A stretch of DNA of 64,000 bases from Curvibacter microcysteis (GTDB lineage Bacteria; Pseudomonadota; Gammaproteobacteria; Burkholderiales; Burkholderiaceae_C). This document shows positions 27,439 to 38,153 of the stretch, in pieces (the stretch's first letter is position 1; each line of letters begins with the position of its first letter). Both the position numbers and the translations under genes were made by a program. The notes beneath the pieces were generated by a model that saw only the letters and a program-made list of their open reading frames with translations, did not search any database and was not told the origin of the DNA. The stretch lies in the NCBI RefSeq assembly GCF_028649435.1, contig NZ_JAQSIN010000003.1, one strand, 5' to 3'.

Positions 27439-28700
27439 ACGCCCCTGCTGCCCCTGCTTTCAAACCCCTGCGCCCCCTGGACGAGGTGCTCAGCGAGCTG
27501 CTGGCCTATGCGCGACCCCTGGACGGTCAGCCCTGGGCCAGCGAGTCGGTGTCCACCTTGGAGGCCGATGGCCGCGTGTTGGCCGAAGAGGTGCTGTCCC
27601 CCCTGCAAGTGCCGCCGCACGACAACAGTGCCATGGACGGCTACGCCCTGCGCTGCGCCGATGTGGCCGCCGAAGGCGCGGTGCTGCCGGTGTCGCAGCG
27701 CATTGCGGCGGGTGCGGTGCCCCAGCCCCTGCAGCCTGGCACGGCCGCGCGCATCTTCACCGGCGCGCCGATCCCGCCCGGGGCCGACGCGGTGCTGATG
27801 CAGGAAGACTGCGAAGCCTTGAGCGACGCGGCGGGCGCCCCCCAGGTGCGCTTCAAGGTGCTGCCGCGCCCGGGCCTGGCGATCCGCCGTGCGGGCGAGG
27901 ACGTGGCCCTGGGCCGGGCCGTGCTGAGCGCGGGCCAGCGCCTGCACCCCGCCTCGCTGGGCTTGGCCGCCAGCGTGGGGCGAGCCAGCTTGTCGGTGGC
28001 GCGGCGGCCCCGCGTGGCCTTGTTTTCGACCGGCGATGAGCTCGTCATGCCCGGCGAAGTCGCCCCTGAGCAACTGCCAGCGGGCGCCATCTACAACTCC
28101 AACCGCTTTTTCTTGCGCGCCTTGTTGCTGCGCATGGGCTGCGAGGTCAGCGACCTGGGCATCGTGCCTGACGACCTGGCCGCCACCCAGCGCACCCTGG
28201 CCGAGGCCGCGCAAGGCCATGACCTGATCCTCACCAGCGGCGGCGTCAGCGTGGGCGAAGAAGACCACGTCAAGCCCGCAGTGCAGGCCTTGGGCGAGCT
28301 GCACCTGTGGCAGCTGGCCATCAAGCCGGGCAAGCCCTTTGCCTATGGCCGCGTGGCGCAAAGCCATTTCGTCGGCCTGCCGGGCAACCCGGTGTCGAGC
28401 TTCATCACCTTCTTGCTGCTGGTGCGGCCCTTCTTGCTGCGCCTGCAAGGGGTGCAGGACGTGGCCCCCAAGCCGGTGGCCCTGCCGGCGCATTTCGTCT
28501 GGGGCAAGGCCGACAAGCGCCGCGAGTTCTTGCGCGTCTGGCGCAACCCGCAAGGTGGCCTGGATCTGTTTGCCAACCAGGGCTCGGGCGTGCTGACCTC
28601 GGCGGTCTGGGGCGACGGTGTGGTCGACAACGCCCCCTGCACGCGCATCGCGCACGGCGATCTGGTGCCCTTCATTTCGTTTGCGGAGCTGCTGGCATGA
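27435..28700 (+). CDS. moeA: molybdopterin molybdenumtransferase MoeA
   Basis: Inserts molybdate into adenylylated molybdopterin. 421 residues, full length. Features: SVSTLEADGRVLAEEVLSP, PPHDNSAMDGYALR, GAVPQPLQPGTAARIFTGAPIPPGADAV (family blocks), then the MoCF-type domain with GDELV and SGGVSVGEEDHVKPA, and LPGNPVSSFITF. Overlaps mobB upstream (ATGA) and moaD downstream (ATGA). Confidence 0.96.
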   Translation: MNAPAAPAFKPLRPLDEVLSELLAYARPLDGQPWASESVSTLEADGRVLAEEVLSPLQVPPHDNSAMDGYALRCADVAAEGAVLPVSQRIAAGAVPQPLQPGTAARIFTGAPIPPGADAVLMQEDCEALSDAAGAPQVRFKVLPRPGLAIRRAGEDVALGRAVLSAGQRLHPASLGLAASVGRASLSVARRPRVALFSTGDELVMPGEVAPEQLPAGAIYNSNRFFLRALLLRMGCEVSDLGIVPDDLAATQRTLAEAAQGHDLILTSGGVSVGEEDHVKPAVQALGELHLWQLAIKPGKPFAYGRVAQSHFVGLPGNPVSSFITFLLLVRPFLLRLQGVQDVAPKPVALPAHFVWGKADKRREFLRVWRNPQGGLDLFANQGSGVLTSAVWGDGVVDNAPCTRIAHGDLVPFISFAELLA

Positions 28701-28960
28701 ACACCTCTTTGACGTTGACCCTGCGCTATTTCGCCTCCATCCGCGAGGCCCTGGGCCAAGGCTCGGAGCCCTGGACCACCGAGGCGCCCACCCTGGGCGC
28801 GCTGCGCGACGAGCTGATCGCGCGCGGCGGTGCCTATGCCGAGGCCTTGTCGCGCCAGCGCCCGGTGCGCCTGGCGCTGAACCAGGATTTGAGCGATGAA
28901 AGCGCGGCCCTGGTGCCAGGCGCGGAAGTCGCGTTTTTTCCGCCAGTCACCGGCGGCTGA
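28697..28960 (+). CDS. moaD: molybdopterin synthase small subunit MoaD
   Basis: Ubiquitin-like sulfur carrier that, as thiocarboxylate, feeds MoaE in molybdopterin synthesis. 87 residues. The beta-grasp start is LTLTLRYFASIREALG, and the protein ends in the obligatory Gly-Gly (FFPPVTGG). The start is fixed by the ATGA overlap with moeA; the frame is open upstream but only as a shadow of moeA. Its partner moaE is not adjacent but 3.5 kb downstream. Confidence 0.95.
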   Translation: MNTSLTLTLRYFASIREALGQGSEPWTTEAPTLGALRDELIARGGAYAEALSRQRPVRLALNQDLSDESAALVPGAEVAFFPPVTGG

Positions 28961-28994
28961 GGCCGCGCTGCGCTGCGGCTGGCGGCTTTGGCGT

Positions 28995-29366
28995 TCAGCC
29001 CGCTGGGCTGTCCGGCGCGGCTTCCGTGGCGCCGGGATCGGTGGCGGCCGGCAGCGCCGGGCAGTCCCAGTTCAACAGCTCGGCCAGGCGGCTCACCACC
29101 CAGTCGGCTTCGCCGGGGCTGACACCGGCGTCCGGGCTGCGCAGGCCCGCGTGCAGGCTCAGCAAGATGCCCGACTCCGACGGGGCCTGGGCGTGGTAGA
29201 GCAACTGGGCATGTTCCACCAGCTGATTGGCCAGGTCCTCGCACAGCTCATAGCGCTGGCGCACCACCTCGCTGGGCTCGCGCAGGCGCTGGCGTGCGTC
29301 GCTGAACACGGCGATGAAGCTGGGCGGCACCCAGATCTGGTTCTCGTCTTCCATGGACAGGCTCAT
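28995..29366 (-). CDS. conserved-looking protein of unknown function
   Basis: 123 residues from the ATG at 29366 (MSLSMEDENQIWVPPSF). I do not recognise a family. The sequence is soluble, mostly helical in appearance, with a Glu/Arg-rich centre (SEVVRQRYELCEDLANQLVEHAQ) and a Pro/Ala-rich end. No signal peptide or membrane segment. It starts 7 bp after the stop of the 84-residue gene upstream, so the two form a small minus-strand operon that converges on moaD. An earlier in-frame start would overlap the upstream gene and is less likely. Confidence 0.7.
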   Translation of the reverse strand: MSLSMEDENQIWVPPSFIAVFSDARQRLREPSEVVRQRYELCEDLANQLVEHAQLLYHAQAPSESGILLSLHAGLRSPDAGVSPGEADWVVSRLAELLNWDCPALPAATDPGATEAAPDSPAG

Positions 29367-29373
29367 GGCGGGC

Positions 29374-29628
29374 TCAGTCGGGCACAAAGCGGCTTTTGAA
29401 GCGGGCCTCGTCCTCGGGCTGCTCAAAGGTCACCATCTGCCCCATCTTCATGTCGCTGAGGCGGCAGGCCGCAAACAGGCTGTACTTGCCGCCCAGGTTG
29501 TAGCTGGGCAGATCGATCAGGGCATAGGGGTAGGGCAGGAAGAGCTGGTGTTCAAACACCACCCGGTGTTCGTTGCGGGGCGAGGGGAACAGCTTGTAGC
29601 CGTCGATGGTGATGGTTTGCGTGGCCAT
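29374..29628 (-). CDS. small protein of unknown function
   Basis: 84 residues starting MATQTITIDGYKLFPSP. Family not recognised. Aromatic and Pro-rich (LFLPYPYALIDLPSYNLGGKYSL), with a single domain and no signal peptide. First gene of a two-gene minus-strand operon. It diverges from the 75-residue gene at 29698 across only 69 bp, so both probably share a control region. Confidence 0.7.
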   Translation of the reverse strand: MATQTITIDGYKLFPSPRNEHRVVFEHQLFLPYPYALIDLPSYNLGGKYSLFAACRLSDMKMGQMVTFEQPEDEARFKSRFVPD

Positions 29629-29697
29629 GGTGCTGGGGGCGTTAAAGTGCTGCCGAATGCTACCCGCATTGGCGGGGTGGCTGATTGAAAGGAAATC

Positions 29698-29925
29698 ATG
29701 GCCAAAAACAACAACGAATGGACGCTCAAGGTGATGGCCTTGCTCAAGGCAGGCAATGCCCAGGCCGCCATCGGCCAGATCAAGGTCGCGCCCACTGTGG
29801 GCGACTTGCGCCGCCTGCAAGCGGCCTTGCTGGCGCCGGGTGCGCCGCGCCTGAAGAATGTGGACGAGGTGGTGGCCGACCAGATCGTCGCGCTGTCGGC
29901 CCCGCGCCTGCACCGCTCGCCTTGA
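29698..29925 (+). CDS. small protein of unknown function
   Basis: 75 residues, MAKNNNEWTLKVMALLKAGN at the start. Family not recognised; the protein looks helical and cytoplasmic (ALLKAGNAQAAIGQIK, DLRRLQAALLAP). A strong ribosome site (AAAGGA at 29688-29693) supports the ATG and the gene. Lies 81 bp before the methylglyoxal synthase gene on the same strand. Confidence 0.65.
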   Translation: MAKNNNEWTLKVMALLKAGNAQAAIGQIKVAPTVGDLRRLQAALLAPGAPRLKNVDEVVADQIVALSAPRLHRSP

Positions 29926-30006
29926 GCCGGCCCGCCGCCTTGGCGTTGTGACCCCTGCGGGGCCTGCCTGGGCCTTTGCCCGCTTGCTACTCACCTCTTG
30001 ACCTCC

Positions 30007-30918
30007 ATGACCGCGTCCTCCTCCTCCGACCTTCCCCTGGCCCCGCGTCGCTTTGGCCTGATCGCGCATCGCCTGCACCGCCACCATGCGAGCAGTGCCC
30101 TGACCCAGTGGGCGCAAGCCTGCGAGCCCTTGCTGCGCGCCTTGAAGCTGGAGCTGTACGTGGTGGGCGGCGCATTTGACGCCTTGCTGCGCGACGAGCA
30201 ACTGCTGGACTACCCCGGCCTGCATCGCCTGCCCAATGGGCGCGAAGGGGGCTTGATGCGTGTGGTGTCGCGGGTGGCTGGAGGCTTGCTGCCCGGTGAC
30301 GCACTCGACGGCGTGGTGTTCCTGATGGACCCGGTGGACCCGTCCTCCACCTTCCCCGAGGCCCAGGCCTTGAAGCGCCAGTGCGTGACCCATGGCAAGC
30401 CTTTTGTACCGACCCTGGCTGGCGCCCTGGAATGGGTGGCGGTCGAGGCCTTGAACGCCGGCCTGCCGCCCGAGCAGGTGGCCGGCCTGGCCCCGGCATT
30501 GGCCTTGGAAGAGCAGACCGTGGCCTTGATCGCCCACGACGCGCGCAAGCGCGAGATGGTGGCTTTTGCCGACGCGCACTTTGACTTGCTGTCGCGCTAC
30601 GAGGCCCGGGTGGCCACCGGCACCACGGGGGGCTTGCTCAACGAGCTGGCCTGGTCGCGCGGCTGGCCCGCCAGCCAAGCCTGGGTGACACGCTACCAAA
30701 GCGGCCCGCTGGGGGGCGACGCGCAGATCGCCGAGCTGGTGCTGGACGGGGCCTGTGAGAAGGTGGTCTTCTTTGAGGACCCGCATGTGGCGCGCCAACA
30801 CGAGGCCGACATCCAACTCATGGAGCGTGCCGTCTGGAGCGCAGGCCACCGCTGCAGCTGCCTCAATTCACCGGCCATGGCCGGGCGCTGGGCCCAGGCC
30901 CTGCAGCGCCTGGGCTGA
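30007..30918 (+). CDS. mgsA: methylglyoxal synthase with two tandem MGS-fold domains
   Basis: Methylglyoxal synthase converts dihydroxyacetone phosphate to methylglyoxal and phosphate, a glycolytic bypass under phosphate stress. 303 residues, about twice the usual ~150. The C-terminal half carries the canonical elements: AHD (His177, Asp178), the phosphate-binding TGTTG (204-208), GPLGGD (Asp238), FFEDP and a downstream His. The N-terminal half (residues ~19-155) aligns to the same fold (GLIAHR, GREGGL, VVFLMDP) but lacks TGTTG, the GGD Asp and the His. The first half is thus probably non-catalytic. ATG at 30007 preferred over the TTG at 29998. Confidence 0.8.
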   Translation: MTASSSSDLPLAPRRFGLIAHRLHRHHASSALTQWAQACEPLLRALKLELYVVGGAFDALLRDEQLLDYPGLHRLPNGREGGLMRVVSRVAGGLLPGDALDGVVFLMDPVDPSSTFPEAQALKRQCVTHGKPFVPTLAGALEWVAVEALNAGLPPEQVAGLAPALALEEQTVALIAHDARKREMVAFADAHFDLLSRYEARVATGTTGGLLNELAWSRGWPASQAWVTRYQSGPLGGDAQIAELVLDGACEKVVFFEDPHVARQHEADIQLMERAVWSAGHRCSCLNSPAMAGRWAQALQRLG

Positions 30919-30932
30919 GGCGTCTCACGGAC

Positions 30933-32243
30933 TCACTGGTCCTGCAGCAGGGTGAACTTGCTGATCGCGGACGAGCCAAAGGCAAAGGCCGAATACACCG
31001 CCTGCGCGGCGCTGGTGTAGCTGGCCTGGGTCAGGCTGCTGCCGCCGCTGGCGCTGACCACAAAGTCGTACTCGCCCGCCGTGAAGCTGGTGTAGCTGGA
31101 GGCGCTGCGCGCGGCCGTGTAGTCACTCAGCAGTGAGCCCCCGTTGTAGGTCAGCTGCGCGCTGCCCGCCGCCGAGGCCAGATTGACCAGGCGGATCTTG
31201 GACTTGGTGCTGCTGGTGGCCGGGAAGTTGTCATCGGTCAGGCTGACGATGGCCAGGTTGCCGGCGCTGTCCAGCACCAGGGCGCAGGTCATGTCGTAGC
31301 CCGCGCTCAAGGTCAGTGAGCTGCTCACCGAACTGCCTCCGGCGGTGAACGCCACTGTGCGCGTGCCCGCGGTCAACTGCACATACGACGACACGCCATA
31401 GCCTCCGATGGCCGAGCTGGTGGCGGCGCTGCCGTCCACCGTCGGGGTGGCGGCCGTGCCCGAGGCCGCCGCGTTGACAAAGCGCACCCGCGTCAGCGTG
31501 TTGGCCAGCGTGGTGGCGGCGTTTTGCTGCGGCAGGCGCACGATGTCGGCCAGCTTGGCGCTGTGCGTGGGGGCCAGCACCAGGGTCTCAATGCCCTGGT
31601 CGGCCAAGGTGATGCTGGCCACGTAGGCGCGCAGGTCGGTTTTGTCGCCATAGCCCGTCACCCACAGGCTGTAGGTGCCTTTGGTGATGCTGCGGAAGGC
31701 GCTGGTGCTGCTCTCGGTCACGTTGCTGATGGCGGCGGTCTCGCTGCTCAGTGCGGTGGTGGTGGTGCTGGTCACGTAGACGTCGACCGCGTCGCCAATC
31801 TGCAGGCCGTTGATCAGACGCAGCTTGGCGTAGCCGCTGGAGGGGCTGCTTTCGCTTTCGGTGTAGACGGTCGTGGTGAGGGAGCTCTGCGTGCCCATGG
31901 TCACCACGGTGGTGTAGCTGTCCTTGGCCAGTGTCAGCGAGGCTTCCACGCTGTTGACCGCGCTGCCGGTGCTGCGCACGCCCAGGGTGTAGGTGTCGGG
32001 GTCGGCGCCGTGGTAACTGCTGGCCGCGGCGGCCGTCACGGCGCTGGCCAAGGTGTCGGTGTCCAGGTAGGCGCTGAGCTGCGTCACGCCTTGGGTGGCG
32101 TTGACCAGGCGGATTTTGGCGCTGCCGTCACTGGCCCCGCAGGCCGTCAACCAGGGGCTGGCGCCCAGGCTGGTCAGGGCCAGCAGGCAGTGGCGGCGGC
32201 TTAGGACGGCGGGGATGGCGTGAGGGCGGGTGGCGTGTGTCAT
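30933..32243 (-). CDS. DUF4397-type repeat lipoprotein
   Basis: 436 residues from the ATG at 32243. The signal sequence has a twin-Arg-like SRRHCLLALTSLG and a lipobox LTAC (Cys about residue 37), so it should be lipid-anchored outside the cytoplasm. The mature part is Ser/Thr/Ala/Gly-rich and consists of about four repeats, each opening with a strand like KIRLVN, KLRLIN, RVRFVN or KIRLVN. This fits DUF4397 beta-sandwich domains. Function unknown; a cell-surface or periplasmic role is likely. Longer in-frame starts exist but place the signal sequence internally. Convergent with mgsA, 14 bp away. Confidence 0.75.
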   Translation of the reverse strand: MTHATRPHAIPAVLSRRHCLLALTSLGASPWLTACGASDGSAKIRLVNATQGVTQLSAYLDTDTLASAVTAAAASSYHGADPDTYTLGVRSTGSAVNSVEASLTLAKDSYTTVVTMGTQSSLTTTVYTESESSPSSGYAKLRLINGLQIGDAVDVYVTSTTTTALSSETAAISNVTESSTSAFRSITKGTYSLWVTGYGDKTDLRAYVASITLADQGIETLVLAPTHSAKLADIVRLPQQNAATTLANTLTRVRFVNAAASGTAATPTVDGSAATSSAIGGYGVSSYVQLTAGTRTVAFTAGGSSVSSSLTLSAGYDMTCALVLDSAGNLAIVSLTDDNFPATSSTKSKIRLVNLASAAGSAQLTYNGGSLLSDYTAARSASSYTSFTAGEYDFVVSASGGSSLTQASYTSAAQAVYSAFAFGSSAISKFTLLQDQ

Positions 32244-32521
32244 GCGGGCAATGGGTTGGAGCAGGGGCCGTGAACAATCAAGAAAGTAGGCGAGAGTCCC
32301 TTTGGGGCCGCCCGCCAGGGCTGGATCGCCGAACAAGGGCGTTGGCCGGGATCTTGACGCGGCATCGTCACAAGGGCTTGTCCTGTTGGTGTGGATTTGT
32401 GAAGCCTCGGGTGGGTGTTTGTCGGCCGGGTGAAGCTGTGTGAAGCGTGCTCGCCGGTGTGGCAACCAGGGCACTTTGGACGACCCAGCGCCACCCGGTG
32501 GACAGTGCCAAAATGCAGCCC

Positions 32522-33007
32522 ATGAGCCTGCCCCGTACCGCCATCCAAACCGCCGACTTCGATGTCTCTGCCGAACTGGCCGCGCTGCGCCAGCATGACC
32601 GCCGCGTGGGCGCGGTGTGCAGTTTTGTCGGCACGGTGCGCGGGGGCTACGAAGGCAACAACGGCGCCCCCGTGTTGTCGATGGAGCTGGAGCATTACCC
32701 CGGCATGACCGAGAAGGCCATCGAGGCCATGATCGACGAGGCGCAGCGCCGCTTTGACATCTTCGCCGCGCGCGTGGTGCACCGGGTGGGCCTGCTGCAA
32801 CCTGGCGACCAGATCGTGCTGGTGGCGGTCAGCTCGGCGCACCGCGGCCAGAGTTTTCAGGCTTGTGAATTCTTGATGGACTACCTCAAGACGCAGGCGC
32901 CGTTCTGGAAGAAAGAGGCGACCCCGCAAGGCGCCCGCTGGGTCGACGCCCGTGTCAGTGACGACGCGGCGCTGGCGCGCTGGGGCATCGAAGCGCGCAA
33001 CGCCTGA
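32522..33007 (+). CDS. moaE: molybdopterin synthase large subunit MoaE
   Basis: Transfers sulfur from MoaD thiocarboxylate to precursor Z, giving molybdopterin. 161 residues from MSLPRTAIQTADFD; an ATG three codons upstream (32513) is equally possible. Family blocks: VGAVCSFVGTVRG, LELEHYP-type LSMELEHYPGM, AVSSAHRGQSFQACEFLMDYLK with the active-site basic residues, and the catalytic Lys region FWKKE. It stands apart from moaD, separated by unrelated genes. Confidence 0.95.
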   Translation: MSLPRTAIQTADFDVSAELAALRQHDRRVGAVCSFVGTVRGGYEGNNGAPVLSMELEHYPGMTEKAIEAMIDEAQRRFDIFAARVVHRVGLLQPGDQIVLVAVSSAHRGQSFQACEFLMDYLKTQAPFWKKEATPQGARWVDARVSDDAALARWGIEARNA

Positions 33008-33037
33008 GGTGCCGCGGCCGGCCGGCGTGCGGCGGGC

Positions 33038-33616
33038 TCAGTGCAGGTAGCGTGGCTTCACCGGGGGCAGGGCGCTGGCTTCGCCTTCCGATTCGATTTC
33101 CACCTCGGCCCCCAGGGGCTCGGCGTCCCCTTCGGACAGCAGGCCCCAGTCGGTTTGGCTCAGGGCCATCTCCAGCAAGTGCACCAGGCCGTGCAGCAGG
33201 GGCAGCTCCAGTTCCAGGTCAAAAGCGCGTGGCGGCTGGCTGGGGTTCTCGAGCTTTTCGGCAAAGGACAGCGAGAGCTTGTTGTCGTGCTGCTGTTGGC
33301 TGACCTCGGTCAACAGCAGCGGGGCGCTGCCCAGGGGCAAGGTGGCCTCGCGTTCTTCAAAGGGGCTGGCCAGGTCGGCCTGGGCCAGGACTTCGGCGCG
33401 GCGTTGCCGACTTTGCTGTTCGCGTTCGTGGCGCGGGGTGTCGGGTTGGTCGCGCGTTTCCAGGCTGGCCACGGCGGCGCGCAGGTGGGGCCACCAGCCG
33501 CGCAGCAGCACCCGGGTCAGCCACACGCGCAACTCTTCGTGCGAGGTGGTGTTGAAGCGCATCAGGATGCGGTCCTGGTCCTTCTGGTACTGCGCTGACA
33601 GCTGGTGGATGTCCAT
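33038..33616 (-). CDS. protein of unknown function
   Basis: 192 residues starting MDIHQLSAQYQKDQDRILMR. Family not recognised. The composition is soluble and charged: N-terminal block with TTSHEELRVWLTRVLLRGWWP, a Gln/Arg-rich middle (HEREQQSRQRRAEVLAQ), then LELPLLHGLVHLLEMALSQ and an acidic tail. No signal peptide or membrane segment. Convergent with moaE (30 bp) and divergent from clpB, with 91 bp between the starts. Confidence 0.75.
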   Translation of the reverse strand: MDIHQLSAQYQKDQDRILMRFNTTSHEELRVWLTRVLLRGWWPHLRAAVASLETRDQPDTPRHEREQQSRQRRAEVLAQADLASPFEEREATLPLGSAPLLLTEVSQQQHDNKLSLSFAEKLENPSQPPRAFDLELELPLLHGLVHLLEMALSQTDWGLLSEGDAEPLGAEVEIESEGEASALPPVKPRYLH

Positions 33617-33707
33617 GCTTTGATTTTAGTCAGGCTCTGGCGCCGGGCGGGGCCTTGAAATACCCTCCGAGGGCCACAAGCTGCCTGTGCATCTGGAGAT
33701 CACACCC

Positions 33708-36320
<2,613 letters not shown>

Positions 36321-36416
36321 GCCCCTGGCTTGAACTTTCTCGGTGCCGCCCCATCTGAGGGGTGTTGAGCCCGGTGCGCTGCCGCGCCCCGGGCTCTGCC
36401 ACTTTGAAAGGACTTC

Positions 36417-36761
36417 ATGACCGGACTTCCCCAAGCCCTGTCCGCCCTCTCCCGACTCCTGCTGCGCCTGGTGCTGGTCGCAGCCGCTCTGGTGTTGGTG
36501 GCCAGCCTGATCGCGGCTCTGGCTTTGCTGGCCCTGGGCTGGGCCTTGCGCGCCGCCTGGGCTCGCCTCACGGGCCGCCCTGTCACCCCCTGGGTCAACC
36601 GCTTTGACCTGGGCCAGCAGTTTGGCAACGTGATGCGCCGTGCCCCCGGGGCCGCGGTTCACCACCCGGCCGCCACCGACATCACCGATGTCGAGGTGCG
36701 CGAGGTCCACGACACACCGGCGGCCAACGATCCCCACGCGCCGCGCCTGCCGCAGCGTTGA
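36417..36761 (+). CDS. small membrane protein of unknown function
   Basis: 114 residues. One long hydrophobic stretch (about residues 14-45, LLLRLVLVAAALVLVASLIAA and on) could form one or two membrane helices. A polar, His/Asp/Pro-rich C-terminal half follows, including VNRFDLGQQFGNVMRRAPG. Family not recognised. The ATG follows GAAAGGA at proper spacing. Lies 96 bp after clpB and may be read from the same transcript. Confidence 0.7.
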   Translation: MTGLPQALSALSRLLLRLVLVAAALVLVASLIAALALLALGWALRAAWARLTGRPVTPWVNRFDLGQQFGNVMRRAPGAAVHHPAATDITDVEVREVHDTPAANDPHAPRLPQR

Positions 36762-36806
36762 GGCGGCGCCGCAGCGGCGCTGCGTGGCGGCCCGCTGGCC
36801 CCGGTT

Positions 36807-36836
36807 TTGGTACAGGCGGTTTACCCGCCCTATAAC
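36807..36836 (+). promoter_or_regulatory. promoter-like site with palindromic spacer in a 320-bp gap
   Basis: TTGGTA (36807-36812), an 18-bp spacer holding the inverted repeat GGCGG/CCGCC, and TATAAC (36831-36836). It sits in the gap 36762-37081 between the small membrane protein and the LysR gene, about 245 bp before the LysR ATG. The remainder of the gap shows no convincing gene or terminator. Confidence 0.3.
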
Positions 36837-37081
36837 AGCGCTTGACGCCAACGCCACAGAATGGCCGAGCCCAGGCAGGGCTGGCGCAGGGAACTGCCCC
36901 CGTACAGGCAGGCAGGTCTGTGCGGAGCCTTGCGATCCCCTTGCCCGGGCTTTTTTGACCTGCGGTCGCCCCAGGTCGGCCAGGCGTTTGGCGATCACGG
37001 CAACCGACCGAGACCTCGGGGCCCTGAGGCCCCCGGTTCCACCCAGTTTTGGCGTGGCCCGCGGGTGGTTAGACTGCGCGC

Positions 37082-37996
37082 ATGAACGTGCGTTTTCTCG
37101 AAGCCTTTGTGTGGGTCGCCAAGCTGGGCAGCTTCAAGGCCGCTGCCGACAAACTGCACACCACCCAAGCAGGCATTTCCAGCCGCATCGCCACGCTGGA
37201 GGAGCAGTTTGGTGTGCGCCTGTTCGAGCGTGAGCGCCGCGCCATCACCCTGACCTACCAGGGCTCGGAGCTGATGCCGTACGCGCTGCGCATGATCGAG
37301 CTGCAGACCCGCATGGTGGCCGCCGTGGGGCAGACCGATGCGTTTTCCGGCATGTTGCGCATCGGCGCCATCGAGACCGTGGTGCACACCTGGCTGCCCG
37401 ATCTGTTGTCGCGTTTTGTGGCGCGCTACCCCAAGGTCACGCTGGAGCTGATCTCCGACATCACACCGCGCCTGCGCGACGACCTGCTGCGCGGCAGCCT
37501 GGACTGCGCCCTGCTGTCCGAGGAGATCACGCCCGGCTTCATCGAGAACCGGCGCATCGCCACCTACGCCATGCGCTGGGCCACCAGCCCGGGCCTGGCC
37601 AGCCAGTTGCCGCCGGGGCGGCTGCGCTTTCAGGACATCGCGCGCCACCCGATCATTTCCTTCCACCGCGAGTCCAGCGTGTACCGCAACATCGCCCAGA
37701 GTGCGGCCGATTGCCCGGACCTGCGGGTGAGCTATTTTTCCTCGCTGGCCGCCATGGTGGACTTGACCCGATCCGGCTTTGGCATCGCGCCGCTGCCGCT
37801 GCCCGTGATCGAGCGTGATGTGCTGGAAGGCCGCCTGGTGCTCTTGGACCTGGAGCCCACGCCCTCGCCCTTGCCGCTGGTGGCCAGCGTGCGCATGGAC
37901 CCGGCCTCGCCGGTGGCCGAGGCTTTGGTGATGATGGCGCGCGAGGCCAGCGAGGCCTTCACTGCGCGCTGCAGCCTGCCCGTGCTCGACGCCTGA
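37082..37996 (+). CDS. LysR-type regulator of the TRAP/amidase cluster
   Basis: 304 residues. The N-terminal helix-turn-helix (about 3-60) contains GSFKAAADKLHTTQAGISSRIATLE; the LysR effector domain follows (MLRIGAIETVVHTWLPDLL). It precedes, on the same strand, the cupin-DUF1445-TRAP-DUF2848-amidase genes and is the obvious candidate for their regulator. The 157-bp gap downstream contains a pair of GGTGCAT direct repeats that could be its site. Effector unknown. Confidence 0.88.
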   Translation: MNVRFLEAFVWVAKLGSFKAAADKLHTTQAGISSRIATLEEQFGVRLFERERRAITLTYQGSELMPYALRMIELQTRMVAAVGQTDAFSGMLRIGAIETVVHTWLPDLLSRFVARYPKVTLELISDITPRLRDDLLRGSLDCALLSEEITPGFIENRRIATYAMRWATSPGLASQLPPGRLRFQDIARHPIISFHRESSVYRNIAQSAADCPDLRVSYFSSLAAMVDLTRSGFGIAPLPLPVIERDVLEGRLVLLDLEPTPSPLPLVASVRMDPASPVAEALVMMAREASEAFTARCSLPVLDA

Positions 37997-38053
37997 GCCT
38001 GCCTTGTGCGGCCCGCCGCGCCGCGCTGTTTCAGTGCGGTCCCGGGCCGATGT

Positions 38054-38082
38054 GGTGCATGGCGCGGGCCAGTGCGGTGCAT
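38054..38082 (+). promoter_or_regulatory. direct repeats upstream of the cupin operon
   Basis: GGTGCAT occurs at 38054-38060 and 38076-38082, start-to-start 22 bp, about two helical turns. Further on, TTGACACC (38099) and TTGACCCC (38119) repeat with a 20-bp period. They lie between the LysR gene and the first structural gene. Candidate regulator-binding region; evidence is repetition only. Confidence 0.3.
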
Positions 38083-38153
38083 CAAAAATCCCTATCGGTT
38101 GACACCAGAATTTCTCGTTTGACCCCGCGTCGCCCCGCGTCAACACTGGGCGC

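Noticed and set aside
32244..32474. Longer start of the DUF4397 lipoprotein
   Set aside because: It would bury the signal peptide and lipobox inside the protein.
36367..36396. Terminator after clpB
   Set aside because: The 8-bp GC hairpin has no T-tract on either strand and the next gene follows at once.
36861..37085. 74-residue frame before the LysR gene
   Set aside because: Arg/Pro/Gly-rich composition, no ribosome site, no family match; likely chance.
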